A stretch of DNA of 64,000 bases, from contig NZ_VUNZ01000001.1 of NCBI RefSeq assembly GCF_008386505.1, positions 2,163,937-2,227,936 of the forward strand, in the 5' to 3' direction. Under the pieces are notes generated by a model. The model searched no databases. It was not told the DNA's origin and worked only from the letters and a program-made list of their open reading frames with translations. Positions within the stretch are counted from its first letter, which is position 1. Every line of letters starts with the position of its first letter. The translations under genes and the position numbers were made by a program. The DNA comes from Chryseobacterium sediminis. GTDB lineage: Bacteria; Bacteroidota; Bacteroidia; Flavobacteriales; Weeksellaceae. Positions 26,670 through 34,009 of this stretch are shown here, in pieces.

Positions 26670-26677
26670 TATATTTG
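26670..26677 (+). promoter_or_regulatory. -7 box of the DUF4290-murA operon, possible leaderless start
   Basis: TATATTTG ends 6 bp before the ATG at 26684, so the transcript would begin at or within a few bases of the start codon. No TTG is at the -33 distance. Confidence 0.5.
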
Positions 26678-26683
26678 CATACT

Positions 26684-27355
26684 ATGGAATACAATACCCA
26701 AAAAACTCAGCTTCATATGCCGGAATACGGCAGAATTATACAACAGTTGGTTGAGCGCTGCAAAGAACTTCCTACCAAAGAGGAAAGGAACGAAATGGCT
26801 ATGGCAATCATCGATTTTATGGGTCAGAGAAACCCACAACTTCGCGACGAGGAAAATTATAAACATAAACTTTGGGACCATCTTTATATTCTTGCTAATC
26901 ATGATCTGGATGTAGATTCTCCATATCCGTTCCCTACTCCGGAACAATTGGCAGAAAAACCTAAAAGAATGGAATATCCAAAACTTCAGGGTGACTTTAA
27001 GTTTTACGGAAAAAGTATTCTTCAATTGATAGAAAAAGCAATTGAACTGGAAACGGGTGATGAAAAAGAAGCCCTTATCGAGGTAATTGCCAACAATATG
27101 AAGAAATCTTATAATGTCTATAATAAAGAACATGTGACGGATGATGTTATTTTCCGCCATCTGAAAGAACTGTCTGAAAACAGACTGGACCTTACCGGAA
27201 TAGATTCTCTTGAAAAAAGTAAAATCTATTACACCAGCAATAACAACAACAGGAATAATAACAATAACAACAGGAATAACAACAGTAATAAAAACAACAA
27301 CAGCAACCAGCCTAACAAAAGAAGGCATAATAACAATCATAAAAACAGAAAATAA
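26684..27355 (+). CDS. DUF4290 family protein with Asn-rich tail
   Basis: 223 aa. MEYNTQKTQLHMPEYGRIIQ is the characteristic start of DUF4290, a Bacteroidota-restricted family next to murA. It is helical and cytosolic, with unknown function. The last 35 residues are an Asn/Lys-rich low-complexity tail of mainly AAC and AAT codons. A TTG at 26675 could extend the frame, but the -7 box at 26670 makes the ATG at 26684 the start. The stop codon shares one base with the murA ATG (TAATG), so the two are translationally coupled. A role in envelope or wall synthesis is suggested only by this neighbourhood. Confidence 0.88.
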   Translation: MEYNTQKTQLHMPEYGRIIQQLVERCKELPTKEERNEMAMAIIDFMGQRNPQLRDEENYKHKLWDHLYILANHDLDVDSPYPFPTPEQLAEKPKRMEYPKLQGDFKFYGKSILQLIEKAIELETGDEKEALIEVIANNMKKSYNVYNKEHVTDDVIFRHLKELSENRLDLTGIDSLEKSKIYYTSNNNNRNNNNNNRNNNSNKNNNSNQPNKRRHNNNHKNRK

Positions 27356-28662
27356 TGAGTGGAACATTTCAAATAAGAGGAGGAAAAAGATTGCATGGTG
27401 AAATAACTCCACAAGGAGCCAAAAATGAGGCTCTACAAATTTTATGTGCGGTACTCCTTACGGACGAAGAGGTAAGAATCAAAAATATCCCGGATATTCA
27501 TGATGTTAACAGACTGATTGAAATTCTTGGAGATTTTGGGGTAAAAATTACTAAAAACGGACAGGGAGATTATACTTTCAAGGCTGATCAGGTAAATTTT
27601 GATTACATAAAATCTAACGAGTTCAAAAAAGACGGCGCAAAATTACGTGGATCTATTATGCTGATGGGCCCAATGCTTGCCCGTTATGGAGAAGCTTATA
27701 TGCCGACTCCGGGAGGTGACAAAATCGGAAGAAGAAGACTGGATACTCACTTTCAGGGACTTGTTGAACTGGGTGCTGAATTCAATTATGATGAAGAGGA
27801 ATATTTCTATTCTTTAAAGGCTAAGGAATTAAGAGGGAAATTCATCTTACTGGAAGAAGCTTCTGTTACCGGAACTGCCAATATTGTAATGGCAGCAGTT
27901 TTAGCAAAAGGAAAAACAAGAATCTACAACGCTGCATGTGAACCTTATCTTCAGCAATTATGCAAAATGCTGAACAGAATGGGAGCTAATATCTCAGGAA
28001 TCGGGTCTAACCTTCTTACCATTGAAGGAGTAGATTACCTGAGAGGAACGGAGCATACAATGCTTCCGGATATGGTAGAAATCGGATCATGGATTGGCCT
28101 TGCGGCAATGACGAAATCTGAAATCACTATTAAAAATGTAAACTGGAACCAGCTTGGTGTCATCCCGAATACATTCAGAAAATTAGGAATCGAGCTTGAG
28201 CAAAGTGGTGATGACATCTATATTCCTGCTCAGGAACATTATAAAATTCAGAAATTTATTGACGGATCTATCCTTACAATTTCAGATGCGCCTTGGCCAG
28301 GATTTACTCCGGATTTATTATCTATTATTTTAGTGATAGCTACTCAGGCAAAAGGAAGTATTCTGGTTCATCAGAAAATGTTTGAATCCAGACTATTCTT
28401 TGTTGATAAATTAATTGACATGGGGGCTCAGATCATTTTGTGTGATCCGCACAGAGCTACAGTAATCGGATTGAATCAGGAAGCTCCGCTAAGAGGTACA
28501 ACGATGGTTTCCCCGGATATCAGAGCCGGAAATGCTCTTCTTATTGCAGCGCTTTCCGCAGAAGGAAAATCTATTATCCACAATATCGAACAAATCGACA
28601 GAGGATACGAAAATATCGATGGAAGGCTGAAAGCAATTGGTGCTGATATCGAAAGAATTTAA
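27355..28662 (+). CDS. murA: UDP-N-acetylglucosamine 1-carboxyvinyltransferase MurA, Cys-to-Asp variant
   Basis: 435 aa, full length. MurA transfers enolpyruvate from PEP to UDP-GlcNAc, the first committed step of peptidoglycan synthesis. The N-terminus GGKRLHGEITPQGAKNEALQ has the conserved Lys-Asn pair. In the active-site loop PGGDKIGRRRLDTH, Asp122 stands where E. coli MurA has Cys115. This Cys-to-Asp change is known from natural fosfomycin-insensitive MurA enzymes, e.g. in mycobacteria and chlamydiae. The gene is coupled by a 1-base overlap to DUF4290 and followed by a strong terminator. Confidence 0.97.
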   Translation: MSGTFQIRGGKRLHGEITPQGAKNEALQILCAVLLTDEEVRIKNIPDIHDVNRLIEILGDFGVKITKNGQGDYTFKADQVNFDYIKSNEFKKDGAKLRGSIMLMGPMLARYGEAYMPTPGGDKIGRRRLDTHFQGLVELGAEFNYDEEEYFYSLKAKELRGKFILLEEASVTGTANIVMAAVLAKGKTRIYNAACEPYLQQLCKMLNRMGANISGIGSNLLTIEGVDYLRGTEHTMLPDMVEIGSWIGLAAMTKSEITIKNVNWNQLGVIPNTFRKLGIELEQSGDDIYIPAQEHYKIQKFIDGSILTISDAPWPGFTPDLLSIILVIATQAKGSILVHQKMFESRLFFVDKLIDMGAQIILCDPHRATVIGLNQEAPLRGTTMVSPDIRAGNALLIAALSAEGKSIIHNIEQIDRGYENIDGRLKAIGADIERI

Positions 28663-28681
28663 AATTATTTATTTAATATGG

Positions 28682-28712
28682 AAGCGTTCAGAGTAATCTG
28701 AGCGCTTTTTTG
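28682..28712 (+). terminator. murA terminator
   Basis: An 11-bp stem (AAGCGTTCAGA with TCTGAGCGCTT, one G-U) with a GTAA loop and a T-run, 20 bp after the murA stop. Confidence 0.9.
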
Positions 28713-28722
28713 TTTGACTTCT

Positions 28723-28802
28723 GTCATTCTGACGAAGGAAGAATCTTATTATCAATCAAATACATGAGATTCTTCACTACATTTCATTTCGTTCAGAATG
28801 AC
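28723..28802. repeat. 80-bp hairpin element with GTCATTCTGA ends
   Basis: GTCATTCTGA (28723-28732) and TCAGAATGAC (28793-28802) are perfect 10-bp inverted ends; an inner pair GAAGAATCT (28738-28746) and AGATTCTTC (28767-28775) adds 9 bp. It lies just past the murA terminator. Confidence 0.7.
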
Positions 28803-28861
28803 ACTTTTGAGGCAACCTCAATTCTGTACCGATTAATTATTGTTTTTTTATATCTGCTTTT

Positions 28862-28896
28862 AATAAAAAGTGCCCGGTAAAAAAACCGGACACTTT
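28862..28896 (-). terminator. Terminator of the NIL-domain gene
   Basis: A 12-bp stem (AAAGTGCCCGGT with ACCGGACACTTT, one mismatch) with an A-run on its plus side, serving as the T-tail on the minus strand. Confidence 0.8.
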
Positions 28897-28923
28897 GAGT
28901 AATTAAAACTATATGAATCTCAC

Positions 28924-29235
28924 TTAAAAATACTTTCTGCAGATATACTCCACCGTTGTATTCATAAGTTTATTTTTATTCAGATAGATCTCAAGCTGCT
29001 GAAAATCTTCTGAACTGACATTTATATATAACTGTACTGAACCAAAACTATATCCGTTCACATACTCTACATTAGCGGATAACACTCTATGACAGATACC
29101 CAATTGATTGTAGATGGTATTCATTAAATGTTCAAATTTCATTTTGCCATTCAACTCTATTTCCAATAACAATTCTTTTTTAGGCAGGTTAATTGTATTT
29201 TGTAAAACCTGCAGGCCCGGATTAGGTGTAATCAT
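28924..29235 (-). CDS. Stand-alone NIL-domain protein
   Basis: 103 aa. Residues about 26-98 have the NIL ferredoxin-like pattern: LLLEIEL, a helix FEHLMNTIYNQLG, strands RVLSANVEYVNGYSFGSVQLYINV, a helix FQQLEIYLNKN, and a closing strand VEYI. The NIL domain is normally the C-terminal, methionine-sensing part of the MetN ATPase. No ATPase domain or P-loop precedes it here; upstream of the start are only a promoter and an operator-like repeat, so it is not simply a truncated metN. It may be a free amino-acid-binding regulator. The gene has its own promoter and terminator. Confidence 0.8.
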   Translation of the reverse strand: MITPNPGLQVLQNTINLPKKELLLEIELNGKMKFEHLMNTIYNQLGICHRVLSANVEYVNGYSFGSVQLYINVSSEDFQQLEIYLNKNKLMNTTVEYICRKYF

Positions 29236-29296
29236 CGCTAAACATTTTTTGGTTAAACTTCTAAGATCATTTTGCTCTCTGCATTTAAATCTGTGA

Positions 29297-29327
29297 CAAA
29301 AATATAAAAAAATATTAGTCCACCAAA
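29297..29327 (-). promoter_or_regulatory. Promoter of the NIL-domain gene
   Basis: On the minus strand TTTG (29324-29327) and TATTTTTG (29297-29304) are separated by exactly 19 bp, a full match to the Bacteroidota promoter. About 60 bp of leader precede the ATG. Confidence 0.75.
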
Positions 29328-29347
29328 TTAGTAGACTAATATTTTTT
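29307..29347. promoter_or_regulatory. Long inverted repeat overlapping the NIL-gene promoter, probable operator
   Basis: Perfect 14-bp arms at 29307-29320 and 29334-29347 surround a 13-bp spacer that contains the -33 box. A second palindrome, ATTAGT-AG-ACTAAT, is nested in the right part. One arm lies between -33 and -7. A repressor bound here would block the promoter. Confidence 0.65.
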
Positions 29348-29360
29348 AAATTTTAACATA

Positions 29361-29384
29361 AAAAAAGAAGCCTTATCAGCTTCT
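29361..29384 (-). terminator. Terminator of the C92 amidase lipoprotein gene
   Basis: AGAAGC and GCTTCT (29366-29371, 29379-29384) form a 6-bp stem with a 7-nt loop, followed on the minus strand by a T-run. Confidence 0.7.
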
Positions 29385-29393
29385 CTCTGTATT

Positions 29394-30062
29394 TTAATAA
29401 TTTCCCAGTCTTTCTAATTTATCAGAACCGGCAAGTCCATTAGGATTACAACCAGGCTCTCCTTCAGGGACTTTCAGATTTTTTTTGGTATAAAATTCTT
29501 CCCAGAATGCATTCGTTTTTCCTGTTTTGGGATCAATGAATGTCATAGGCTCCAGTTTGAAAATCTTTTCTGCCCGAAAAGCTCTTTCTACAAAATCTGA
29601 ACAGTAATACGAATTTTCATCCAGAATATAATTGAAGTTGTAAGGTTTTCCAAGCATAGAATTTGCTTTTTTAACTGCTCCGGGAATTGTTTTCTGATAT
29701 TCCGGTTTCAAACGATAAATGATTACCTCCTGCCCTTCTTCTTTCTGGTCTTTGATAAAATCTTTCAGATCCTGTTTCTGAGAACCACCTTTAGGGGCAG
29801 CATGCAGAACAAACATTTTACTGCCTTCTTTTTCCAGAATTCCTATGTGATCAAATGAAGCTGTTTTTTGTTTTTGAGTAACATTATTAATTGCTCCGGA
29901 AAGTCCCGACTCTTTAGCGGTTACAAAAAGCAGATCACCGTTTTTAGGCTGTACATTACCAGAATAAGCATTTTTACACTGTATTAATACTATCATCAGA
30001 CAGGATAAAAGCCCAATAACAGTAAGCTTTTTAATTCTTTTTTTAATTCTAAATTCAGACAT
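29394..30062 (-). CDS. YiiX/YaeF-type (C92, permuted NlpC/P60) amidase lipoprotein
   Basis: 222 aa. The N-terminus has a basic region and a hydrophobic stretch ending in LIQC, a likely lipobox (Cys29). The permuted papain-like fold is recognisable by the order His-first, Cys-later: FDHIGILE carries the catalytic His, and SYYCSDFVERAF the Cys nucleophile. GDLLFV near residue 42 is the common opening of this family. Members act on acyl or amide bonds in the periplasm; the substrate is unknown. It is transcribed towards the NIL gene but has its own terminator. Confidence 0.8.
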   Translation of the reverse strand: MSEFRIKKRIKKLTVIGLLSCLMIVLIQCKNAYSGNVQPKNGDLLFVTAKESGLSGAINNVTQKQKTASFDHIGILEKEGSKMFVLHAAPKGGSQKQDLKDFIKDQKEEGQEVIIYRLKPEYQKTIPGAVKKANSMLGKPYNFNYILDENSYYCSDFVERAFRAEKIFKLEPMTFIDPKTGKTNAFWEEFYTKKNLKVPEGEPGCNPNGLAGSDKLERLGNY

Positions 30063-30104
30063 TTGATTATACTTTCAGGGCCAAAATTACAAAATAGAAT
30101 TCAT

Positions 30105-30112
30105 TACATTTG
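30105..30112 (+). promoter_or_regulatory. -7 box of the two-component operon
   Basis: TACATTTG matches TAnnTTTG, about 50 bp before the ATG at 30164. No clear TTG is at the -33 distance. Confidence 0.4.
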
Positions 30113-30163
30113 TGGGAATATTGATCTATTCTTCACACCAACCCAAACATTTCCAAGATTCTT

Positions 30164-30868
30164 ATGCCACATATTTTATTAGTTGAAGACGATGACAGGC
30201 TTTCCAAACTGATTGCAAAAGGATTTCAGGAAGCTGAATTTGAGGTAACCGTAGCCTATGACGGAGCCACAGGTTTAAAACTGGCTTTACAGACAAATTT
30301 TGATCTGGTAGTAACAGATATTGTCCTGCCTAAAAAAAACGGCCTTGAGTTTTGTAATGAAATCAAAGTATTACAGCCTAATCTTCCTGTGATTATGCTG
30401 ACTGCGCTCGGAACTACTGATGACAAACTGGAAGGTTTTGATGCTGGAGCTGATGATTATCTGACCAAACCTTTTGAAATGCGGGAGCTGACAGCAAGGA
30501 TCAAAGTGCTTCTAAAGCGTTTTTCACAACAGCAACAGCAAAAAATTTCTATTCTTACCTATGAAGGCATTGAAATGAATCTGGAGCAGAAAACAGTGAG
30601 CCGCAATCATACGCCTATAAAACTGACTCCGAAAGAATTTAACCTCTTAAAATTCATGATGGAAAATTCAGAAAGGGTACTTTCCCGAAGTGAAATTGCA
30701 GAGAAAGTTTGGGAAACACATTTTGACACAGGAACCAATTTCATTGATGTATACATTAATTATCTCCGAAAGAAAATTGATAAAGGTTTTGAAGTCAAGC
30801 TAATCCACACTAAAGCTGGTATGGGATTTATTCTAAAGAAAGACTATGAATCAGGCTTTGTACAGTAA
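30164..30868 (+). CDS. OmpR-family response regulator
   Basis: 234 aa. Receiver domain at residues 1-120: acidic pocket EDD, phosphorylated Asp52 in VVTDIVLPKKNG, Thr near residue 80 in MLTAL, and Lys in LTKPFEM. The winged-helix DNA-binding domain is at about 135-230 (TPKEFNLLKFMM, TNFIDVYINYLRKKID). Its partner kinase gene follows 27 bp downstream. Such pairs commonly control efflux; an HME-RND metal pump lies 3 kb further on, but the link is only positional. Confidence 0.95.
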   Translation: MPHILLVEDDDRLSKLIAKGFQEAEFEVTVAYDGATGLKLALQTNFDLVVTDIVLPKKNGLEFCNEIKVLQPNLPVIMLTALGTTDDKLEGFDAGADDYLTKPFEMRELTARIKVLLKRFSQQQQQKISILTYEGIEMNLEQKTVSRNHTPIKLTPKEFNLLKFMMENSERVLSRSEIAEKVWETHFDTGTNFIDVYINYLRKKIDKGFEVKLIHTKAGMGFILKKDYESGFVQ

Positions 30869-30895
30869 TCATTGAGATGAACTAAAAATATCCGG

Positions 30896-32257
30896 ATGAA
30901 AATAAGAACCCGACTTACGCTGCTTTTTACCTTAATCACTGCAATGCTTTTAAGTGTTTACAGCGTGTCAATCTATTATTCATCCAAAGAAGCCAGAGAG
31001 AAATCTTTTTACAGCGAACTTCAAAACGAAGCCATTGCCAAAGCAGATTTATTTTTCCGAAGCTCATTACCGGAGCAGGAAATGCACAAACTTTATAAAA
31101 ACAATACCAGAACACTTAATGAAGTTCAGGTAGCAATTTATGATGTTAATAAGAAGCTCGTTTATCATGATGATGCCAAAGTAGACTATGTAAAGGAAAC
31201 TCCGGAAATGCTTTCACAGATATTCCGGAAAAAGAGAATCAATTTCTTTCTAAACGATTTACAGGTAATAGGAATGGTGTATCATTATGAAGGAAAAACG
31301 TACGCAGTAACCGCAGCAGCTTATGATCAATATGGATATGAATATCTCACTCATCTTTTTACCATCAGTATTATTTCCTTCTTTAGTATTTTAATTTTAA
31401 TTTATCTGGCCGGAATATTTCTTTCCAAAAAAGCATTGAGCCCACTCAGTGAAATGGTGACTCAGATTAAAAAAATTACAGCCGGGAAATTACAGTTGCG
31501 CCTGAAAACAACTAAAGAGAAAGATGAACTCAACGAGCTTGCCCAAAACTTCAACAGAATGCTGGAAAGACTTGAGAACTCTTTTGATTCTCAAAAACAT
31601 TTCGTATCCAATATTTCACATGAATTGAGAACTCCTTTAGCTGCTATTATTACCGAACTGGAACTGGCTTCTGAAAAGGATAAAACCAAAGAAGAGTATC
31701 AGGAAACTATTCAATATGCACTGGAAGATGCCCGAAATATGGTAAAGCTTTCCAATAGCTTAATGGATCTCGCCAAAGCAAGCTATGATCCCAATGAAAT
31801 CAGCTTTTCCGAAGTTCGCCTTGATGAAGTTCTTCTGGAATCTTACACCAAAATCATAAAAGAAAATTCAGGGTATAAAGTTTCACTGAACATCGAAGAT
31901 GTAATAGAAGAACACCAGCTTATCATCCAGGGAAATGAATATCTTCTGCAGGTGGCTTTTAACAATCTTATTGACAATGCCTGTAAATATTCTCCTGAAC
32001 ACATGTGTTCGATAGACGTCAAAAGCAATTCCAAAATTCTTTTGATTAGTTTTACCAATAGAGGAAACATGATTCCTAATGAAGATTTGGAACATATTTT
32101 CAAACCTTTTTACAGAAGCGAAACCTCCAGACAGGAGAAAGGACACGGAATAGGCTTGTTTCTTACTGAGAAAATTATTCTCCTTCACCACGCAAAAATC
32201 ACTGTGGTATCAGATGATAATGAAACTATTTTTACCGTGATATTTGATATCATTTAA
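30896..32257 (+). CDS. Two-component sensor histidine kinase
   Basis: 453 aa. Two membrane helices, near residues 7-26 and 154-174, bracket a periplasmic sensing domain of about 125 residues. A HAMP domain follows, then the H-box SNISHELRTPLAAI with His242, and the ATPase domain with N-box (NNLIDNACKYS) and G-box (GHGIGLFLTEKI). This is the architecture of metal- or stress-sensing EnvZ/CusS-type kinases. It phosphorylates the response regulator encoded 27 bp upstream. The ligand is unknown. Confidence 0.95.
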   Translation: MKIRTRLTLLFTLITAMLLSVYSVSIYYSSKEAREKSFYSELQNEAIAKADLFFRSSLPEQEMHKLYKNNTRTLNEVQVAIYDVNKKLVYHDDAKVDYVKETPEMLSQIFRKKRINFFLNDLQVIGMVYHYEGKTYAVTAAAYDQYGYEYLTHLFTISIISFFSILILIYLAGIFLSKKALSPLSEMVTQIKKITAGKLQLRLKTTKEKDELNELAQNFNRMLERLENSFDSQKHFVSNISHELRTPLAAIITELELASEKDKTKEEYQETIQYALEDARNMVKLSNSLMDLAKASYDPNEISFSEVRLDEVLLESYTKIIKENSGYKVSLNIEDVIEEHQLIIQGNEYLLQVAFNNLIDNACKYSPEHMCSIDVKSNSKILLISFTNRGNMIPNEDLEHIFKPFYRSETSRQEKGHGIGLFLTEKIILLHHAKITVVSDDNETIFTVIFDII

Positions 32258-32267
32258 TTTCTCATTC

Positions 32268-33119
32268 TTATTCATGAGAAAGAGATTTCTTATTGAAAAC
32301 CGTAGTTCCTATACTGGCTGCAATTACACAGGCAATAGAAATCCATTGTAAAAAAGATAATTCTTCAGAAAGAAAAACCAGTCCTGAAAGCGCTGCAAAC
32401 GCAGGTTCCAGACTCATCAGAATACTGAAAGTTTTTGCCGGAAGTCTTTTCAAAGCCATCATTTCCAACGAAAATGGCAAAGCACTTGAAAGAATAGCAA
32501 CTCCCAGCCCTTTTACAAAAATACTCGGAGTAAGATTGAAGACCGCACCATCCCATATTGTAAAAGGAATGATCACAAGACTGGCAAATATCATCCCTGT
32601 AGTTACTGCATCTTTCCCATCCATTATTTTGGAAACTTTTCCACCCATGACAATATAAACAGCCCAGAACATCCCAGCAAGAAAGGCCAGTCCAAGTCCT
32701 ACCAAATCCACATGATCATTCTGCCATGGAACAATCAGCAGAATTCCCACACAGGCCAGCAATGCCCAGACAACATCCAGCAGTTTACGGGACAAAGCCA
32801 ATGCAAGAAATAAAGGCCCGGCAAATTCCACTGTAACGGCCAATCCTAATGGAATTCTTTGAATTGCCATATAAAAGATAAGATTCATTGCCGCCAAACC
32901 TATACCGTATATCGCACAGTATTTCCATTTTTGTCTGTCAAACTGTAAAAATTTCGGACGATTAATCAATGTAAGCAATACAGCAGAAAGTACAATTCTT
33001 AACGTAACCGTACCAATAGCTCCGATAGCAGGAAAAAGCTGTTTTGCAATGGAAGCTCCTCCCTGTACACATATGATCGCTAACAATGTAGCGGGTATCG
33101 CTATGTTTAATTTTTTCAT
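32268..33119 (-). CDS. EamA/DMT-family transporter
   Basis: 283 aa from the ATG at 33119 (MKKLNIAIPATLLAI); an upstream ATG at 33194 would add 25 residues of poor membrane character. About ten hydrophobic helices form two EamA repeats, as in drug/metabolite exporters of the RhtA/YdcZ kind. Helix motifs such as GLAAMNLIFYMAIQRIPLGLAVTVEF and LSSALPFSLEMMALKRLP are those of the RhtA branch, which exports amino acids such as threonine or homoserine in E. coli. The substrate here is unknown. Its 3' end faces the histidine kinase with 10 bp between stops. Confidence 0.9.
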   Translation of the reverse strand: MKKLNIAIPATLLAIICVQGGASIAKQLFPAIGAIGTVTLRIVLSAVLLTLINRPKFLQFDRQKWKYCAIYGIGLAAMNLIFYMAIQRIPLGLAVTVEFAGPLFLALALSRKLLDVVWALLACVGILLIVPWQNDHVDLVGLGLAFLAGMFWAVYIVMGGKVSKIMDGKDAVTTGMIFASLVIIPFTIWDGAVFNLTPSIFVKGLGVAILSSALPFSLEMMALKRLPAKTFSILMSLEPAFAALSGLVFLSEELSFLQWISIACVIAASIGTTVFNKKSLSHE

Positions 33120-33396
33120 TTCTAAAATATATAATTCAAAAGATTTTGGAAAGAAATTTCCGGGATTAAACAAGCCTTTATTTATATGAATCAATAGTGA
33201 AATTCATCATATAAATTGCCAGCCCCAAATGTATTGAAATTTTATCTTTTACAATGGGTACAGTTTATACTTATTAATAGGACCTAATCAATAATCGTTT
33301 CTCAAGGATCATTAAAAAAGAAGGGAAATATTTTCTCTAATGATTTTCTAATAACATTCTAAAGCTTTTCTAACAGTAAAAAAAGACAGGCATTTC

Positions 33397-33404
33397 TACT
33401 TTTG
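33397..33404 (+). promoter_or_regulatory. -7 box of the MgtC-like gene
   Basis: TACTTTTG matches TAnnTTTG and lies 118 bp before the ATG at 33523, giving an unusually long leader of about 110 nt. No TTG at -33. Confidence 0.45.
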
Positions 33405-33459
33405 CACAGTAAAAAATAAAGCATATGGACTCAGATCCTTACAGTAATTATCAATCTTA

Positions 33460-33504
33460 AAAGCTTTAGTTGTACTCACTTTTCCCGTACAGCTGAAAAG
33501 CTTT
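33460..33504 (+). promoter_or_regulatory. Leader hairpin upstream of the MgtC-like gene
   Basis: AAAGCTTT at 33460-33467 pairs with AAAGCTTT at 33497-33504, and AGTTGTAC at 33468-33475 with GTACAGCT at 33487-33494 (one G-U), with a 2-nt bulge and loop TCACTTTTCCC. It ends 18 bp before the start codon. It could be a regulatory leader. Confidence 0.45.
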
Positions 33505-33522
33505 ATAAAAACAGGAAAAGTT

Positions 33523-34005
33523 ATGAATACATTTGAATTTACCCTTCGTTTACTGACCGCATTCTGTCTGGGAGCCGGTATCGGTTTTGAAAGACAGTGG
33601 CGCAAAAAAAATGCAGGGCTCAGAACCAATACTTTGGTTTGCATAGGCTCTGCAGCATTCGTATTGATTGCCATCAGAATTGGTGGCGATGCCGCCGGAA
33701 GAATCACCTCTTATATTGTGAGCGGAATTGGCTTCCTTGGTGGTGGCGTTATCATGAAAGACGGCCTTACCGTAAGAGGATTAAATACTGCAGCTACATT
33801 ATGGTGTTCTGCAGCCATAGGTGCATTATGCGCTTTGGGATATCCTGTAGAAGCCCTCATCACAGTTTTCTTCATTGTCTCTACCAATATATTCCTAAGA
33901 CCCTCTCTATCCTCTCAGAAAGAAGTAAGGAGCAAAAAATGGCTCAGTACCAAGAAAAATAACAAAGAAAAAGTAAAAATCAGCAATAGCACTCAATTTT
34001 ATTAA
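33523..34005 (+). CDS. MgtC/SapB-family membrane protein, short form
   Basis: 160 aa. The N-terminal membrane domain of MgtC is intact: LLTAFCLGAGIGFERQWRKK, GLRTNTLVCIGSAAF, GIGFLGGGVIMKDG and GLNTAATLWCSAAIGALC. The C-terminal ACT-like cytoplasmic domain of full-length MgtC (about 230 aa) is absent; only a short basic tail remains. MgtC proteins are needed for growth at low magnesium and for survival in macrophages, through effects on ATP synthase. The long leader with a hairpin may regulate it. Its stop is followed 4 bp later by the efflux adaptor gene. Confidence 0.9.
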   Translation: MNTFEFTLRLLTAFCLGAGIGFERQWRKKNAGLRTNTLVCIGSAAFVLIAIRIGGDAAGRITSYIVSGIGFLGGGVIMKDGLTVRGLNTAATLWCSAAIGALCALGYPVEALITVFFIVSTNIFLRPSLSSQKEVRSKKWLSTKKNNKEKVKISNSTQFY

Positions 34006-34009
34006 GATC

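Larger units (their letters stand above)
33120..33522. other. Intergenic region with promoter and leader of the MgtC-like gene
   Basis: 403 bp without a coding frame that I can support. It holds the divergent promoter regions of the EamA and MgtC-like genes; on the MgtC side a -7 box at 33397 and a leader hairpin at 33460-33504 are visible. Confidence 0.55.

Noticed and set aside
26618..27412. 264-aa open frame on the minus strand across DUF4290 and murA
   Set aside because: It is the antisense of the AAC/AAT-rich tail and of the DUF4290 coding region; its protein is almost all Phe, Ile and Val, and it has no independent start context.
31843..32191. Two overlapping minus-strand frames inside the histidine kinase
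   Set aside because: They are shadows of the conserved ATPase domain on the other strand.
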